From assembly GCA_002385465.1 (NCBI GenBank), contig DGDN01000016.1, positions 6,914 through 13,767 on the forward strand: a stretch of DNA of 6,854 nt, written 5' to 3'. This stretch comes from Candidatus Fermentithermobacillaceae bacterium UBA3951 (lineage in GTDB: Bacteria > Bacillota > Sulfobacillia > Fermentithermobacillales > Fermentithermobacillaceae). The position numbers and the translations under genes are program-made. Every line of letters starts with the position of its first letter. Positions within the stretch are counted from its first letter, which is position 1. The notes beneath the pieces were generated by a model. The model ran no database searches. It had not been told where the DNA came from and saw only the letters and a list, made by a program, of their open reading frames with translations. Shown one piece after another: positions 1 through 6,149 of this stretch.

Positions 1-3
1 GCC

Positions 4-54
4 GCGCTAGAAGACTAGTCGCGCTAGAGGGTCGGCTGCGCCAGAGGGCCAGGG
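4..54. repeat. Degenerate 17-bp tandem repeat, three units
   Basis: Three consecutive 17-bp units (4-20, 21-37, 38-54) each begin GCGCTAGA or GCGCCAGA and then diverge; units 2 and 3 also share the AGAGGG core. The array may continue beyond the left edge. The period is not a multiple of three and no reading frame is open through it, so it is probably intergenic. No function is recognised. Confidence 0.45.
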
Positions 55-153
55 GATGAGCACCCAGTTCGTGCGCGAGACGTGGGAAGAAATCCGGACC
101 GCTCCGGGCAATAGGCCGGGCCTAAGGCAGGATGCCATGTTTCCACGGAGAAG

Positions 154-189
154 CATTCTGTGGGGCAATCTGTGGAGCAATTTGCGGAG
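154..189. repeat. 12-bp tandem repeat, three units
   Basis: Three adjacent 12-bp units: CATTCTGTGGGG (154-165), CAATCTGTGGAG (166-177) and CAATTTGCGGAG (178-189). Each differs from its neighbour at two positions. The array lies 55 bp upstream of the methyltransferase start. In the frame of a doubtful 55-codon reading frame (56-223) it would encode a four-residue repeat of the form NLWS/NLRS, but no other feature supports that frame as a gene. Confidence 0.55.
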
Positions 190-244
190 TTTTGTACTTA
201 GGTCTATGGCTGCATTGCTCTAAGTGGAGGCTCGGAGTTGCTGA

Positions 245-1378
245 GTGAGATGTGAGATGGGAGAAAGGATGAGGAATGTGACCTTTCCGGACCCGCCCAA
301 CCCTGAAATAGCCCAGGCAAATCAACCTGATCAAATAGCCCAGGAGGCTCTTTCGGCCCGGGCGGTTCCTCTCAAGACGTACACCGCTCAGCAAACCGTA
401 CAAGCTTCGGGTGGTATGCCGGTTACCGCAAGATTGTACGTGAAGAGCAGCGAATCAATGGACGAAGTCCCGCCCGAAAGCGTCACTCTCACCATCACAT
501 CGCCTCCCTATTGGAACGCCATCGATTACGACAGGCATGCTGAAGACCCCACCGAGTCATATCGAACACGCAGGTACTCCAAAGGATTTGGGGACTATGA
601 GTCCTACTTGGACTGGGTTTCCAAGATCTTCGCGAGCACCCTGGAGAAGACGAGGCCAGGCGGGTACCTTGCCGTGGTTGTCGGGACGGTCCTCCTCGAC
701 GGCGTGGCGTATCCGGTTCCCTTTGACCTGGTGTCGAGGCTGAAGCGGGTGGGATGGTTGTTTCACCAGGACATTGTCTGGCACAAGTCCACGGCGGGAG
801 TGAAGCGCGCAGGGGTGTTCATACAATACCCGTACCCGGGCTACTACCATCCGAACATAATGACAGAGTATATCCTCATTTTCCGAAAGCCCGGAGACCC
901 CATTTTCCGCGCTGTCGGGCGCGAGCATAAGGAAAGCGCAAGGTACGAAGTGGGTGCCCTCTTTACCAAAGAGATCGCCAACAACGTTTGGCATATAGCC
1001 CCCGTCCCGCCGAGGACGATCGACCACCCGTGCCCGTTTCCGGAGGAGATCCCTTACCGGCTCGTGCAGCTGTATACATATCCCGGGGATACCGTGCTTG
1101 ATCCATTTCTCGGGTCTGGCCAGACCACAAAGGTGGCTTTTGCGCTCGGTAGAAACGCCATAGGCTACGACGTGGTCGACCGGTACGTCGAGTATTCTTG
1201 GAAGCGGCTGAATGAGCCGCTGGCCATAAGGCCATCCCAGCTCGTAGCCGAGTTCAAGCATATTCCGCTGGAGGCTCCAATTGGATACGACGGGCGTCCC
1301 AGCAGGGGAAAGACCCGGCACGGTTCCGGACTGTCGGCGCGCACCAAACCTGGAGAACGCTCCGGCGGTGAGATGTGA
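245..1378 (+). CDS. Beta-class site-specific DNA methyltransferase (N4-cytosine or N6-adenine), probably orphan
   Basis: Transfers a methyl group from S-adenosylmethionine to an exocyclic amino group in double-stranded DNA. The catalytic motif IV is TSPPYW at residues 85-90. The S-adenosylmethionine motif I, DPFLGSGQT, is at 286-294, preceded by the motif X region (HPCPFPEEIPYRL, from 261). Motif IV before X-I defines the beta class; SPPY is commonest in N4-cytosine enzymes but also occurs in N6-adenine ones, so the modified base is open. The length of 377 aa is normal. The first 57 residues are a low-complexity Gln/Ala/Pro-rich leader holding a 12-nt exact direct repeat (306-317 and 333-344), and they may be partly untranslated. 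GTG 245 has CGGAG seven bases upstream; ATG 269 has GGGAG five bases upstream; ATG 257 and ATG 416 (320 aa, near the conserved core) are further options. No endonuclease or specificity subunit is next to it. It could act in regulation, phage defence or as a relic of a restriction system. The family call is firm; the target is unknown. Confidence 0.93.
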   Translation: MRCEMGERMRNVTFPDPPNPEIAQANQPDQIAQEALSARAVPLKTYTAQQTVQASGGMPVTARLYVKSSESMDEVPPESVTLTITSPPYWNAIDYDRHAEDPTESYRTRRYSKGFGDYESYLDWVSKIFASTLEKTRPGGYLAVVVGTVLLDGVAYPVPFDLVSRLKRVGWLFHQDIVWHKSTAGVKRAGVFIQYPYPGYYHPNIMTEYILIFRKPGDPIFRAVGREHKESARYEVGALFTKEIANNVWHIAPVPPRTIDHPCPFPEEIPYRLVQLYTYPGDTVLDPFLGSGQTTKVAFALGRNAIGYDVVDRYVEYSWKRLNEPLAIRPSQLVAEFKHIPLEAPIGYDGRPSRGKTRHGSGLSARTKPGERSGGEM

Positions 1379-1402
1379 GTGTGAGATACCACCTGCGCTG
1401 AG

Positions 1403-1447
1403 TTAGTTCCGTAGGGCTTTGCTTTTGGCCACAGCAGTCACCTCCTT
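1403..1447 (-). other. Perfect Shine-Dalgarno followed by a nine-codon reading frame
   Basis: On the minus strand, AAGGAGGTGA (complement of 1438-1447) matches the 16S rRNA 3' end over ten bases. Five bases later comes a GTG (complement of 1430-1432) that opens a frame reading MAKSKALRN and stops at TAA (1403-1405). Such a strong site ahead of a real start would be unremarkable, but the frame is only nine codons. It could be a leader peptide, the remnant of a decayed basic protein gene, or chance. Nothing on the minus strand downstream looks like a gene it could control; the methyltransferase there is convergent. Confidence 0.25.
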
Positions 1448-1467
1448 GAGCGGGTTAACATAATATG
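1440..1467 (+). promoter_or_regulatory. Possible sigma-K-like sporulation promoter of the YjcZ-like gene
   Basis: The mother-cell factor sigma K recognises AC, a 16-17 base spacer, then CATAnnnTA. Here AC (1440-1441) is followed after 17 bases by CATAATATG (1459-1467), which misses only the final A. Transcription would begin near 1474, about 50 bases before the ATG at 1527. The -10 element is almost palindromic, so the minus strand also reads CATATTATG. The motif is short and could occur by chance; the support is mainly the sporulation-type gene behind it. Confidence 0.3.
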
Positions 1468-1526
1468 GTTCGTCATGCGTAGGCGCGGATCCAACACATA
1501 TGAGCGTGCGAAAGGAGGTCGCTCGG

Positions 1527-1640
1527 ATGGCCGGGTTTGGTGGTGGTTGTGGAGGTGGAAGCTCCTCCGGCGGGGCCTTCATCCTCTTTCTGATACTGAT
1601 CCTGTTGGTCTTGGGTTTCATGTGCTTCACTTGCTTCTAG
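1527..1640 (+). CDS. YjcZ-like small Gly-rich membrane protein, probably sporulation-associated
   Basis: This is a 37-residue protein. Residues 1-16 are Gly/Ser-rich with one Cys (MAGFGGGCGGGSSSGG). Residues 17-34 form one strongly hydrophobic segment rich in Leu, Ile and Phe, enough for a single membrane helix. The tail is Cys/Phe-rich (FMCFTCF). The Gly-rich head followed by a hydrophobic helix at this size matches the YjcZ family of tiny proteins in Bacillota, several of which are made during sporulation; their molecular role is not well established. The start is well supported by GAAAGGAGGT (1510-1519) seven bases upstream of the ATG. A strong hairpin terminator follows 18 bases after the stop, so the gene is probably a single transcription unit. 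The three cysteines are unusual for such a small protein and might bind metal or form disulfides. The family assignment comes from composition and architecture, not an alignment. Confidence 0.75.
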   Translation: MAGFGGGCGGGSSSGGAFILFLILILLVLGFMCFTCF

Positions 1641-1658
1641 GGACGCTCGAACGACAAA

Positions 1659-1696
1659 GAAGCCGGGCACCCTGCGGTATGGCGGTGTCCGGCTTC
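1659..1696. terminator. Bidirectional terminator between convergent genes
   Basis: A 13-bp inverted repeat, with left arm GAAGCCGGGCACC (1659-1671), a 12-base loop, and right arm GGTGTCCGGCTTC (1684-1696). All positions pair, with one G-T wobble. It lies between the end of the YjcZ-like gene and the end of the dehydrogenase gene, which face each other. On the minus strand the hairpin is followed by a T-rich run (TTTGTCGTT); on the plus strand by a weaker TCTCCTTAG. It therefore probably ends both transcripts, the dehydrogenase one more clearly. Confidence 0.8.
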
Positions 1697-1726
1697 TCTC
1701 CTTAGTCCTCAGCTTTCTACCTGAAC

Positions 1727-3358
1727 CTACGCCTCAAGCATATGCGGGTAGCGGTAGTCAACCGGCGGGTTGAACGTTTCCTTTATGGTCCGCGGGCTGA
1801 CCCAGCGCAGGAGGTTGAGCTTGCTTCCCGCTTTGTCATTTGTACCGGAAGCCCTGGACCCTCCGAAGGGCTGCTGTCCTACTACCGCGCCGGTCGGTTT
1901 GTCGTTGATGTAGAAGTTGCCTGCCGCGTGCCTGAGGGCCCGCTCCATCTTCACGATGGCGTGGCGGTCCTGGGCGAAAATGGATCCGGTGAGGCCATAG
2001 GGCGAGGTCGATTCGCACAGGCGGAGAGCCTCGTCAAGGTCCTTGTCTTCGTAGACATACACCGTGAGGACGGGGCCGAAGATTTCTTCTTCCATGGTCT
2101 TGAAGTGCGGATTCTTGGTCAAGATGACTGTCGGATGCACGAAGTACCCTTCGGAATCGTCAGCCGTGCCTCCGCAGATGATCTCTGCGTCCGAAGCGGC
2201 CCTGGCGTAGTCCAGGTACCCCTTTATGTTCTGGAAGGCGGCCTTGTCGATAACCGCGCTCATGAAGTTGGTGAAGTCTCTTATGTCACCGACCTTTATC
2301 TCCGAGATCATCTCCAGCATGAGAGACTTGAGCCTGGGCCACAGGCTGGCGGGGATGTACGCCCGAGACGCCGCCGAGCACTTCTGACCCTGATATTCGA
2401 AGGCCCCGCGGACAAGCGCCGTGGCCAGAGACGGAACGTCGGCGGAGGGGTGAGCGAAGACGAAGTCTTTGCCTCCTGTCTCGCCGACGAGTCGCGGATA
2501 GCTCTTGTAGTTCCTGATGTTTGCGCCTACGGTCGTCCAGAGAGTCTGGAACGTCTCGGTCGATCCGGTGAAGTGTACGCCGGCAAGATCGGGGCTGGCC
2601 ATGACAACATCGCCGACTAGTTTGCCCGGCCCGGGGATGAAGTTGATGACCCCGTCGGGGAGACCTGCCGCCTTGTACAGCTGCATCAGATGATAGGCGG
2701 AATACACGGCCGACGAAGCAGGCTTCCACACGACCGTGTTCCCCATGAGGGCAGGAGCCGACGCCAGGTTTCCTGCAATCGCAGTGAAGTTGAAGGGCGT
2801 AACCGCAAATATGAAACCTTCCAGCGGGCGGTATTCATTGCGGTTGTATGCATCGCGGGTGGAGGATGGTTGCTCGGCGTAGATCTCCGAAGCGTAGTAG
2901 CAGTTGAACCGGAAGAAGTCGCTAAGCTCGCATGCGGAGTCTATTTCTGCCTGGTATACGGTCTTGCTCTGGCCCAGCATGGTGGCGGCGTTTAGAGTCG
3001 CGCGCCAGGGTCCGGAGAGGAGCTCGGATGCCTTTCTAAACACAAACATCCGGTGTTCCCACGGAGTGTTTTCCCACTCTTCCTTCGCCTTCAGCGCGGC
3101 CTGAATGGCCGCACGGACTTCCTCTTCACCTGCAAGGTGGTAAGTCGCCAGTACGTGATGGTGCTTGTGGGGCATAACGCACTTGGCGGTCCTTCCGGTC
3201 CGCACTTCCTTGCCGCCGATTATAAGCGGTATCTCTATGGTCGACTCGGACATGCTCTTGAGGACCGACTTGACTGCTTCCCTTTCGGGGGTTCCCGGGG
3301 CGTACGCTAAGACCGGTTCATTGGCCGGTCTTTCGACCTTGATGGACGCGTTGGCCAT
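1727..3358 (-). CDS. pruA: L-glutamate gamma-semialdehyde (1-pyrroline-5-carboxylate) dehydrogenase, ALDH4A1 type
   Basis: Oxidises glutamate gamma-semialdehyde, the open form of 1-pyrroline-5-carboxylate, to glutamate with NAD+. This is the last step of proline and arginine breakdown, in the cytoplasm. From ATG 3358 the protein is 543 aa. Aldehyde dehydrogenase hallmarks are all present: TPFNFTAIAGN with Asn190, WKP with Lys212 for cofactor binding, FTGST at 263-267, GETGGK with general base Glu293, GQKCSAASR with catalytic Cys327, EEIFGPV near 424-430, and the C-terminal GNFYINDKPTGAVVGQQPFG block. From recall, blocks such as NEPVLA, QAEID, DFFRFN and GGSRASGTNDK are nearly identical to human ALDH4A1, which supports this subfamily over generic aldehyde dehydrogenases. 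The open frame extends 51 codons further (to 3511), but that part runs through non-coding repeats. The ATG at 3358 has GGAGGAGGT seven bases upstream and is clearly the start. No proline dehydrogenase is in the window, so the partner enzyme is encoded elsewhere. Confidence 0.96.
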   Translation of the reverse strand: MANASIKVERPANEPVLAYAPGTPEREAVKSVLKSMSESTIEIPLIIGGKEVRTGRTAKCVMPHKHHHVLATYHLAGEEEVRAAIQAALKAKEEWENTPWEHRMFVFRKASELLSGPWRATLNAATMLGQSKTVYQAEIDSACELSDFFRFNCYYASEIYAEQPSSTRDAYNRNEYRPLEGFIFAVTPFNFTAIAGNLASAPALMGNTVVWKPASSAVYSAYHLMQLYKAAGLPDGVINFIPGPGKLVGDVVMASPDLAGVHFTGSTETFQTLWTTVGANIRNYKSYPRLVGETGGKDFVFAHPSADVPSLATALVRGAFEYQGQKCSAASRAYIPASLWPRLKSLMLEMISEIKVGDIRDFTNFMSAVIDKAAFQNIKGYLDYARAASDAEIICGGTADDSEGYFVHPTVILTKNPHFKTMEEEIFGPVLTVYVYEDKDLDEALRLCESTSPYGLTGSIFAQDRHAIVKMERALRHAAGNFYINDKPTGAVVGQQPFGGSRASGTNDKAGSKLNLLRWVSPRTIKETFNPPVDYRYPHMLEA

Positions 3359-3362
3359 CTGG

Positions 3363-3374
3363 AGACCTCCTCCC
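3363..3374 (-). promoter_or_regulatory. Strong ribosome binding site fixing the dehydrogenase start
   Basis: The complement reads GGGAGGAGGTCT, a near-ideal Shine-Dalgarno, immediately before the ATG at 3358. It settles the choice of this start over the upstream in-frame codons, which reach into the tandem repeats. Confidence 0.85.
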
Positions 3375-3458
3375 AAATACTCGAGTGAGATAGTCAAGGC
3401 AATAGGTGAACCAAGCGATACTTCTACTCCGGCAGGGTAAGGTTCCTGCAGGGGGGTT

Positions 3459-3639
3459 GTGGGAGCGCGGATTGTCTCCACCGTTCCCGGCGGCGGAGAC
3501 GCGATCGCCAATCGATTCCCGGCGGTGGAGCTTTAGCCGCCAACCGGGTCCCAGTGGTGGAGCCTCAGGCGCCAACTGGGTCCCAGTGGTCCAACCGGCA
3601 CCAAGCGGTGGAGCCTCCGCCGCCAGCCGGCGTCGGTTC
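3459..3639. repeat. Degenerate 32-bp tandem repeat array with internal dyads
   Basis: Five clear units start GGYGGAG or GGT: A 3492-3523, B 3524-3555, C 3556-3587, D 3588-3606 and E 3607-3639; a weaker unit precedes them at 3459-3491. A-C are exactly 32 bp, and B and C agree at most positions. D is 19 bp and fits a unit that lost 13 bp after its first GGT. E is 33 bp. Units A, B, C and E contain a small dyad of the form GGYG...CGCC in which the arms vary but still pair. Unit C also ends in the palindrome ACTGGGTCCCAGT. Because 32 is not a multiple of three, the repeat shifts frame at each copy and cannot encode a repeated peptide. It fills most of the 351-bp gap between two divergently transcribed genes, and could be a binding array, a structured leader or a slippage-prone spacer. 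Confidence 0.75.
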
Positions 3640-3709
3640 GGTGGCGCAGCGGCTAGAGGATTGTCACCTCAGCTCAAGGAATTTTCCTGTGAGAGAGGGG
3701 GATGGAATT

Positions 3710-4474
3710 GTGAGGATGCCAGATTTCGTGAAGGTTTACGGGGACGGTGGATCCAGGGTCAACGCTACCGTTATCACGGGCAAGCGCGGGACGGTTGTCG
3801 TTGATACGCACGTTACGCTCGAGGATGGGAAGGCTTTGAAGGATATGGCCGTAGAGGCTTCCGGCGGGCGACCTATCCTGGCGGTGATCCTCACCCACGA
3901 GCACTTCGATCATATTGTAGGCAATCAGTTCTTCAGCTGCCCGATAATATCCACGGCGGCTGCCAGACGGTGCATACAGGAGATCTCTTCCGAACGACTG
4001 CCCGAGGGGTTTGTCTTGACTCCCCCCACGGAGACGTTCACGGGAGAGATGTCAATCCACATTGGAGACATGACATTGGTGCTCTGGTCCGATGGAGGCC
4101 ACTCTCCCGGCGAGCTTTCGGTTTTCATCCCCGAACACGGAGTGCTCCTTACGGGAGACAATGTGTTCAACGGGAGGACGCCATATGTAGGCGATGCGGA
4201 TGTCCCCAAATGGCTGGAAGTCCTGACAAGGCTACACGCCATGGGGCCAGAGGTAGTCATCCCCGGCCACGGACCGGTCGGAGGGAAAGAGATCCTGGTC
4301 CGGCAGAGAGACTGGCTGGAGGCGTTCTTGGTCCTCGCACAGGACTGCTTCCGCAAAGGTATTGGAGTGGAAGAAGCGGCCGACAAGGTTGTGGCCGAAC
4401 TGAAGGCCGACCCTGCTCGCCGGCAGGTGCTGGCGGAAGGGATAAGGAAGATATACGAGAGAGATAGGCGATAG
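3710..4474 (+). CDS. Metallo-beta-lactamase-fold hydrolase
   Basis: This is a 254-residue cytoplasmic hydrolase of the metallo-beta-lactamase superfamily with a complete binuclear metal site. It has THEHFDH with His63, His65, Asp67 and His68, GGHSPGELS with His131, LTGDNVF with the bridging Asp150, and IPGHGPV with His187. These fit a zinc (or iron) enzyme that hydrolyses an ester, thioester, lactone or lactam; the substrate cannot be read from the motifs. The C-terminal 60 residues are a helical tail without known motif. No signal peptide is seen. An upstream in-frame extension to 3554 is rejected because it lies in non-coding repeats. GTG 3710 has GAGAGGGGGA about eight bases upstream; ATG 3716 is the near alternative. 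The next gene starts 41 bases after its stop, so both are probably one operon. The fold is certain, the reaction unknown. Confidence 0.9.
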   Translation: MRMPDFVKVYGDGGSRVNATVITGKRGTVVVDTHVTLEDGKALKDMAVEASGGRPILAVILTHEHFDHIVGNQFFSCPIISTAAARRCIQEISSERLPEGFVLTPPTETFTGEMSIHIGDMTLVLWSDGGHSPGELSVFIPEHGVLLTGDNVFNGRTPYVGDADVPKWLEVLTRLHAMGPEVVIPGHGPVGGKEILVRQRDWLEAFLVLAQDCFRKGIGVEEAADKVVAELKADPARRQVLAEGIRKIYERDRR

Positions 4475-4499
4475 GCAGAGTTTGGAACTCGGTGATTTT

Positions 4500-4507
4500 G
4501 GGGGTGA
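4500..4507 (+). promoter_or_regulatory. Ribosome binding site deciding the amidohydrolase start
   Basis: GGGGGTGA differs at one base from the ideal GGAGGTGA and lies eight bases before GTG 4516. The earlier in-frame GTG at 4492 has only a weak GGA upstream, so 4516 is preferred. Confidence 0.6.
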
Positions 4508-4515
4508 CCCGATCA

Positions 4516-6093
4516 GTGGCGATATTCCTGCACGGTGGCAAGATACACACTGTGTCCTACAAAGGCACTGTTGAGGCGCTTCTCGTGGTGGGCGACAGAG
4601 TAGTTGCAGCGGGAACCGAGGCAGAGGTCCGGAAGTACCTGCCTCACAAGTACCGCGATGTGGACCTGAAGGGAAGGTCGGTGTTCCCGGGATTCCATGA
4701 CTCTCACATGCATTTCCTCATGCATGCCATGAGCTTGAAGAGGCTTGACCTCGCGGGCATACCGACGATAGAAGGGGCACTGCAAAAAGTGAAAAGCGCG
4801 GTGCCGAAGATAAAGCCAGGATCATGGCTGATCGGGCGAGGTTGGGATAAGAGCCTTTGGGGCGAGTTTCCCACGAAACAGATGCTGGATGCGATTGCCC
4901 CTAATATACCGATTTGCCTTACGAGCAAGTGCGGTCATGCCATCTGGGTGAACTCAAAAGCACTGGAAGTGGCGGGTGTTGATCGCGACACGGTTGCACC
5001 TGAAGGAGGAGCGATCCTCAAGGACACGGACGGAGAACCGACCGGCATCCTCCAAGACCTGGCCAGCCAGCTAATCAGGCAGTTCATTCCGGAGACGACT
5101 CCCGAGGAGTTCTTCGAGGCGGCGGCCGAGTTCATCCCCCGGCTTTGGAAGATGGGGGTTACCTGTATACACGCTCCGGAGCAGGTGGGGCTTTTCGGCA
5201 TGGCCAGGAGGCTTAAGCAGGAGAGGAACCTGCCTCTCCGCGTGGCCCTGATGCCGCCCATCGGAGATTTCAACTATATCACGTCGATGGGAATACCCCA
5301 GGGATACGGCGACGAGTGGGTATGGACAGCACAAGTCAAGATGTTCAAGGACGGCGCTTTAGGATCCTCTACGGCGCTCCTCTTTGAACCGTACGAGCAC
5401 ATAGACACCATCGGACTTGACGTCATGCCGGTGCCGGAACTGAGACGGGCAGTGGGTGAGTGCGTCAAGGCCGGATACGGCATCGCCGTCCACGCCATAG
5501 GCGACCGGGCTGTGTCGGAGTGTCTGGACGTTATCGCCGAATACCGTGACGAGTCCCGGGAGCGGGGCATAAGACACAGGATCGAACACGCCCAAATGGT
5601 CCACCCGAAGGATGTCGGGAGGTTCCGGGAGCTCGATGTCATAGCGTCTGTCCAGCCTTCCCATGCCGTGGCAGACCGTTACATGGCCGACCGAGAATGG
5701 GGCGAGAGGTCAACTAGGGCGTACCCGTTCAAACAGCTTATCGACCACGGTGTGAGGCTTACCCTTGGGTCCGACGCGCCTGTCGATAGCCCCGATCCCA
5801 TCTACGGCATCCACTGCGCCGTAAACAGGCTTGCACCGGGAGAGCCCGGGAAGATGTCGTGGCATCCTTCGGAGCGGCTTTCCGTCCACGAGGCAGTTGT
5901 CGGGTATACCCGAGACGCTGCGTATGCTGCAGGCAAGGAGAGCTTGCTGGGCGATCTGGGTCCCGGGAAGCTCGCAGACTTCGTGGTGCTCTCCAGAGAT
6001 CTTTACGAGGTTGCGCCCTTGGATATCCCCTCGTGCAAGGTTGAGGCGGTGTCGATCGGCGGTCGTTTCGTGGTCGAACCTGAGTGGAGCTGA
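4516..6093 (+). CDS. YtcJ/NfdA-like metal-dependent amidohydrolase (Amidohydro_3 family)
   Basis: This is a 525-residue TIM-barrel metallohydrolase of the amidohydrolase superfamily, Amidohydro_3 branch. Relatives include YtcJ and N-substituted formamide deformylase NfdA. The N-terminal part begins AIFLHGGKIHTV, the usual start of the small beta-sandwich domain. The metal-binding HxH is in PGFHDSHMHF (His64, His66). Lys275 lies in VKMFKDGALGS, the conserved block of this family, followed by HAIGDRAV (His326), RIEHAQ (His358) and the catalytic Asp420 in LGSDAPVDSP. The C-terminal segment GKLADFVVLSRD returns to the beta-sandwich. Length and motif order are normal and nothing is missing. The expected reaction is hydrolysis of an amide or similar C-N bond; the substrate is unknown. 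The preceding metallo-beta-lactamase-fold gene ends 41 bases upstream on the same strand, suggesting a two-enzyme pathway. The start is discussed at the ribosome binding site; GTG 4492 would add eight residues. Confidence 0.93.
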   Translation: MAIFLHGGKIHTVSYKGTVEALLVVGDRVVAAGTEAEVRKYLPHKYRDVDLKGRSVFPGFHDSHMHFLMHAMSLKRLDLAGIPTIEGALQKVKSAVPKIKPGSWLIGRGWDKSLWGEFPTKQMLDAIAPNIPICLTSKCGHAIWVNSKALEVAGVDRDTVAPEGGAILKDTDGEPTGILQDLASQLIRQFIPETTPEEFFEAAAEFIPRLWKMGVTCIHAPEQVGLFGMARRLKQERNLPLRVALMPPIGDFNYITSMGIPQGYGDEWVWTAQVKMFKDGALGSSTALLFEPYEHIDTIGLDVMPVPELRRAVGECVKAGYGIAVHAIGDRAVSECLDVIAEYRDESRERGIRHRIEHAQMVHPKDVGRFRELDVIASVQPSHAVADRYMADREWGERSTRAYPFKQLIDHGVRLTLGSDAPVDSPDPIYGIHCAVNRLAPGEPGKMSWHPSERLSVHEAVVGYTRDAAYAAGKESLLGDLGPGKLADFVVLSRDLYEVAPLDIPSCKVEAVSIGGRFVVEPEWS

Positions 6094-6149
6094 CGGTAGG
6101 TATACGTGACGATAGGTGTCGGACAAAGCAAACTGAGAGGAGAATCCGC

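Noticed and set aside
56..223. A 55-codon plus-strand reading frame beginning MSTQFVRETWEEIR, with AGAGGG eight bases upstream
   Set aside because: Its second half is the 12-bp tandem repeat, no family is recognised, and there is no other support; left as doubtful.
557..1321. A 254-codon open frame on the minus strand inside the methyltransferase
   Set aside because: It is a shadow of the coding strand with no recognisable motif, while the plus frame has all methyltransferase motifs.
1742..2620. A 292-codon open frame on the plus strand inside the dehydrogenase gene
   Set aside because: It mirrors a GC-rich, highly conserved gene on the minus strand and shows no domain of its own.
3524..3639. 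A possible T-box riboswitch because of the repeated GGTGGAGCC
   Set aside because: The conserved T-box core AGGGTGGTACCGCG is absent and the element repeats in tandem, which a T-box does not.
3631..3700. A tRNA-like look (GGCGCAGCGGCTAGAG resembling a D-arm)
   Set aside because: There is no T-arm GGTTCGA at the right distance, no matching acceptor stem and no anticodon arm.
3406..3804. A 132-codon frame with Gly/Pro/Ser-rich stretches resembling a collagen-like protein
   Set aside because: It is produced by the 32-bp repeats, whose length shifts the frame at each unit, and it overlaps the real hydrolase start.
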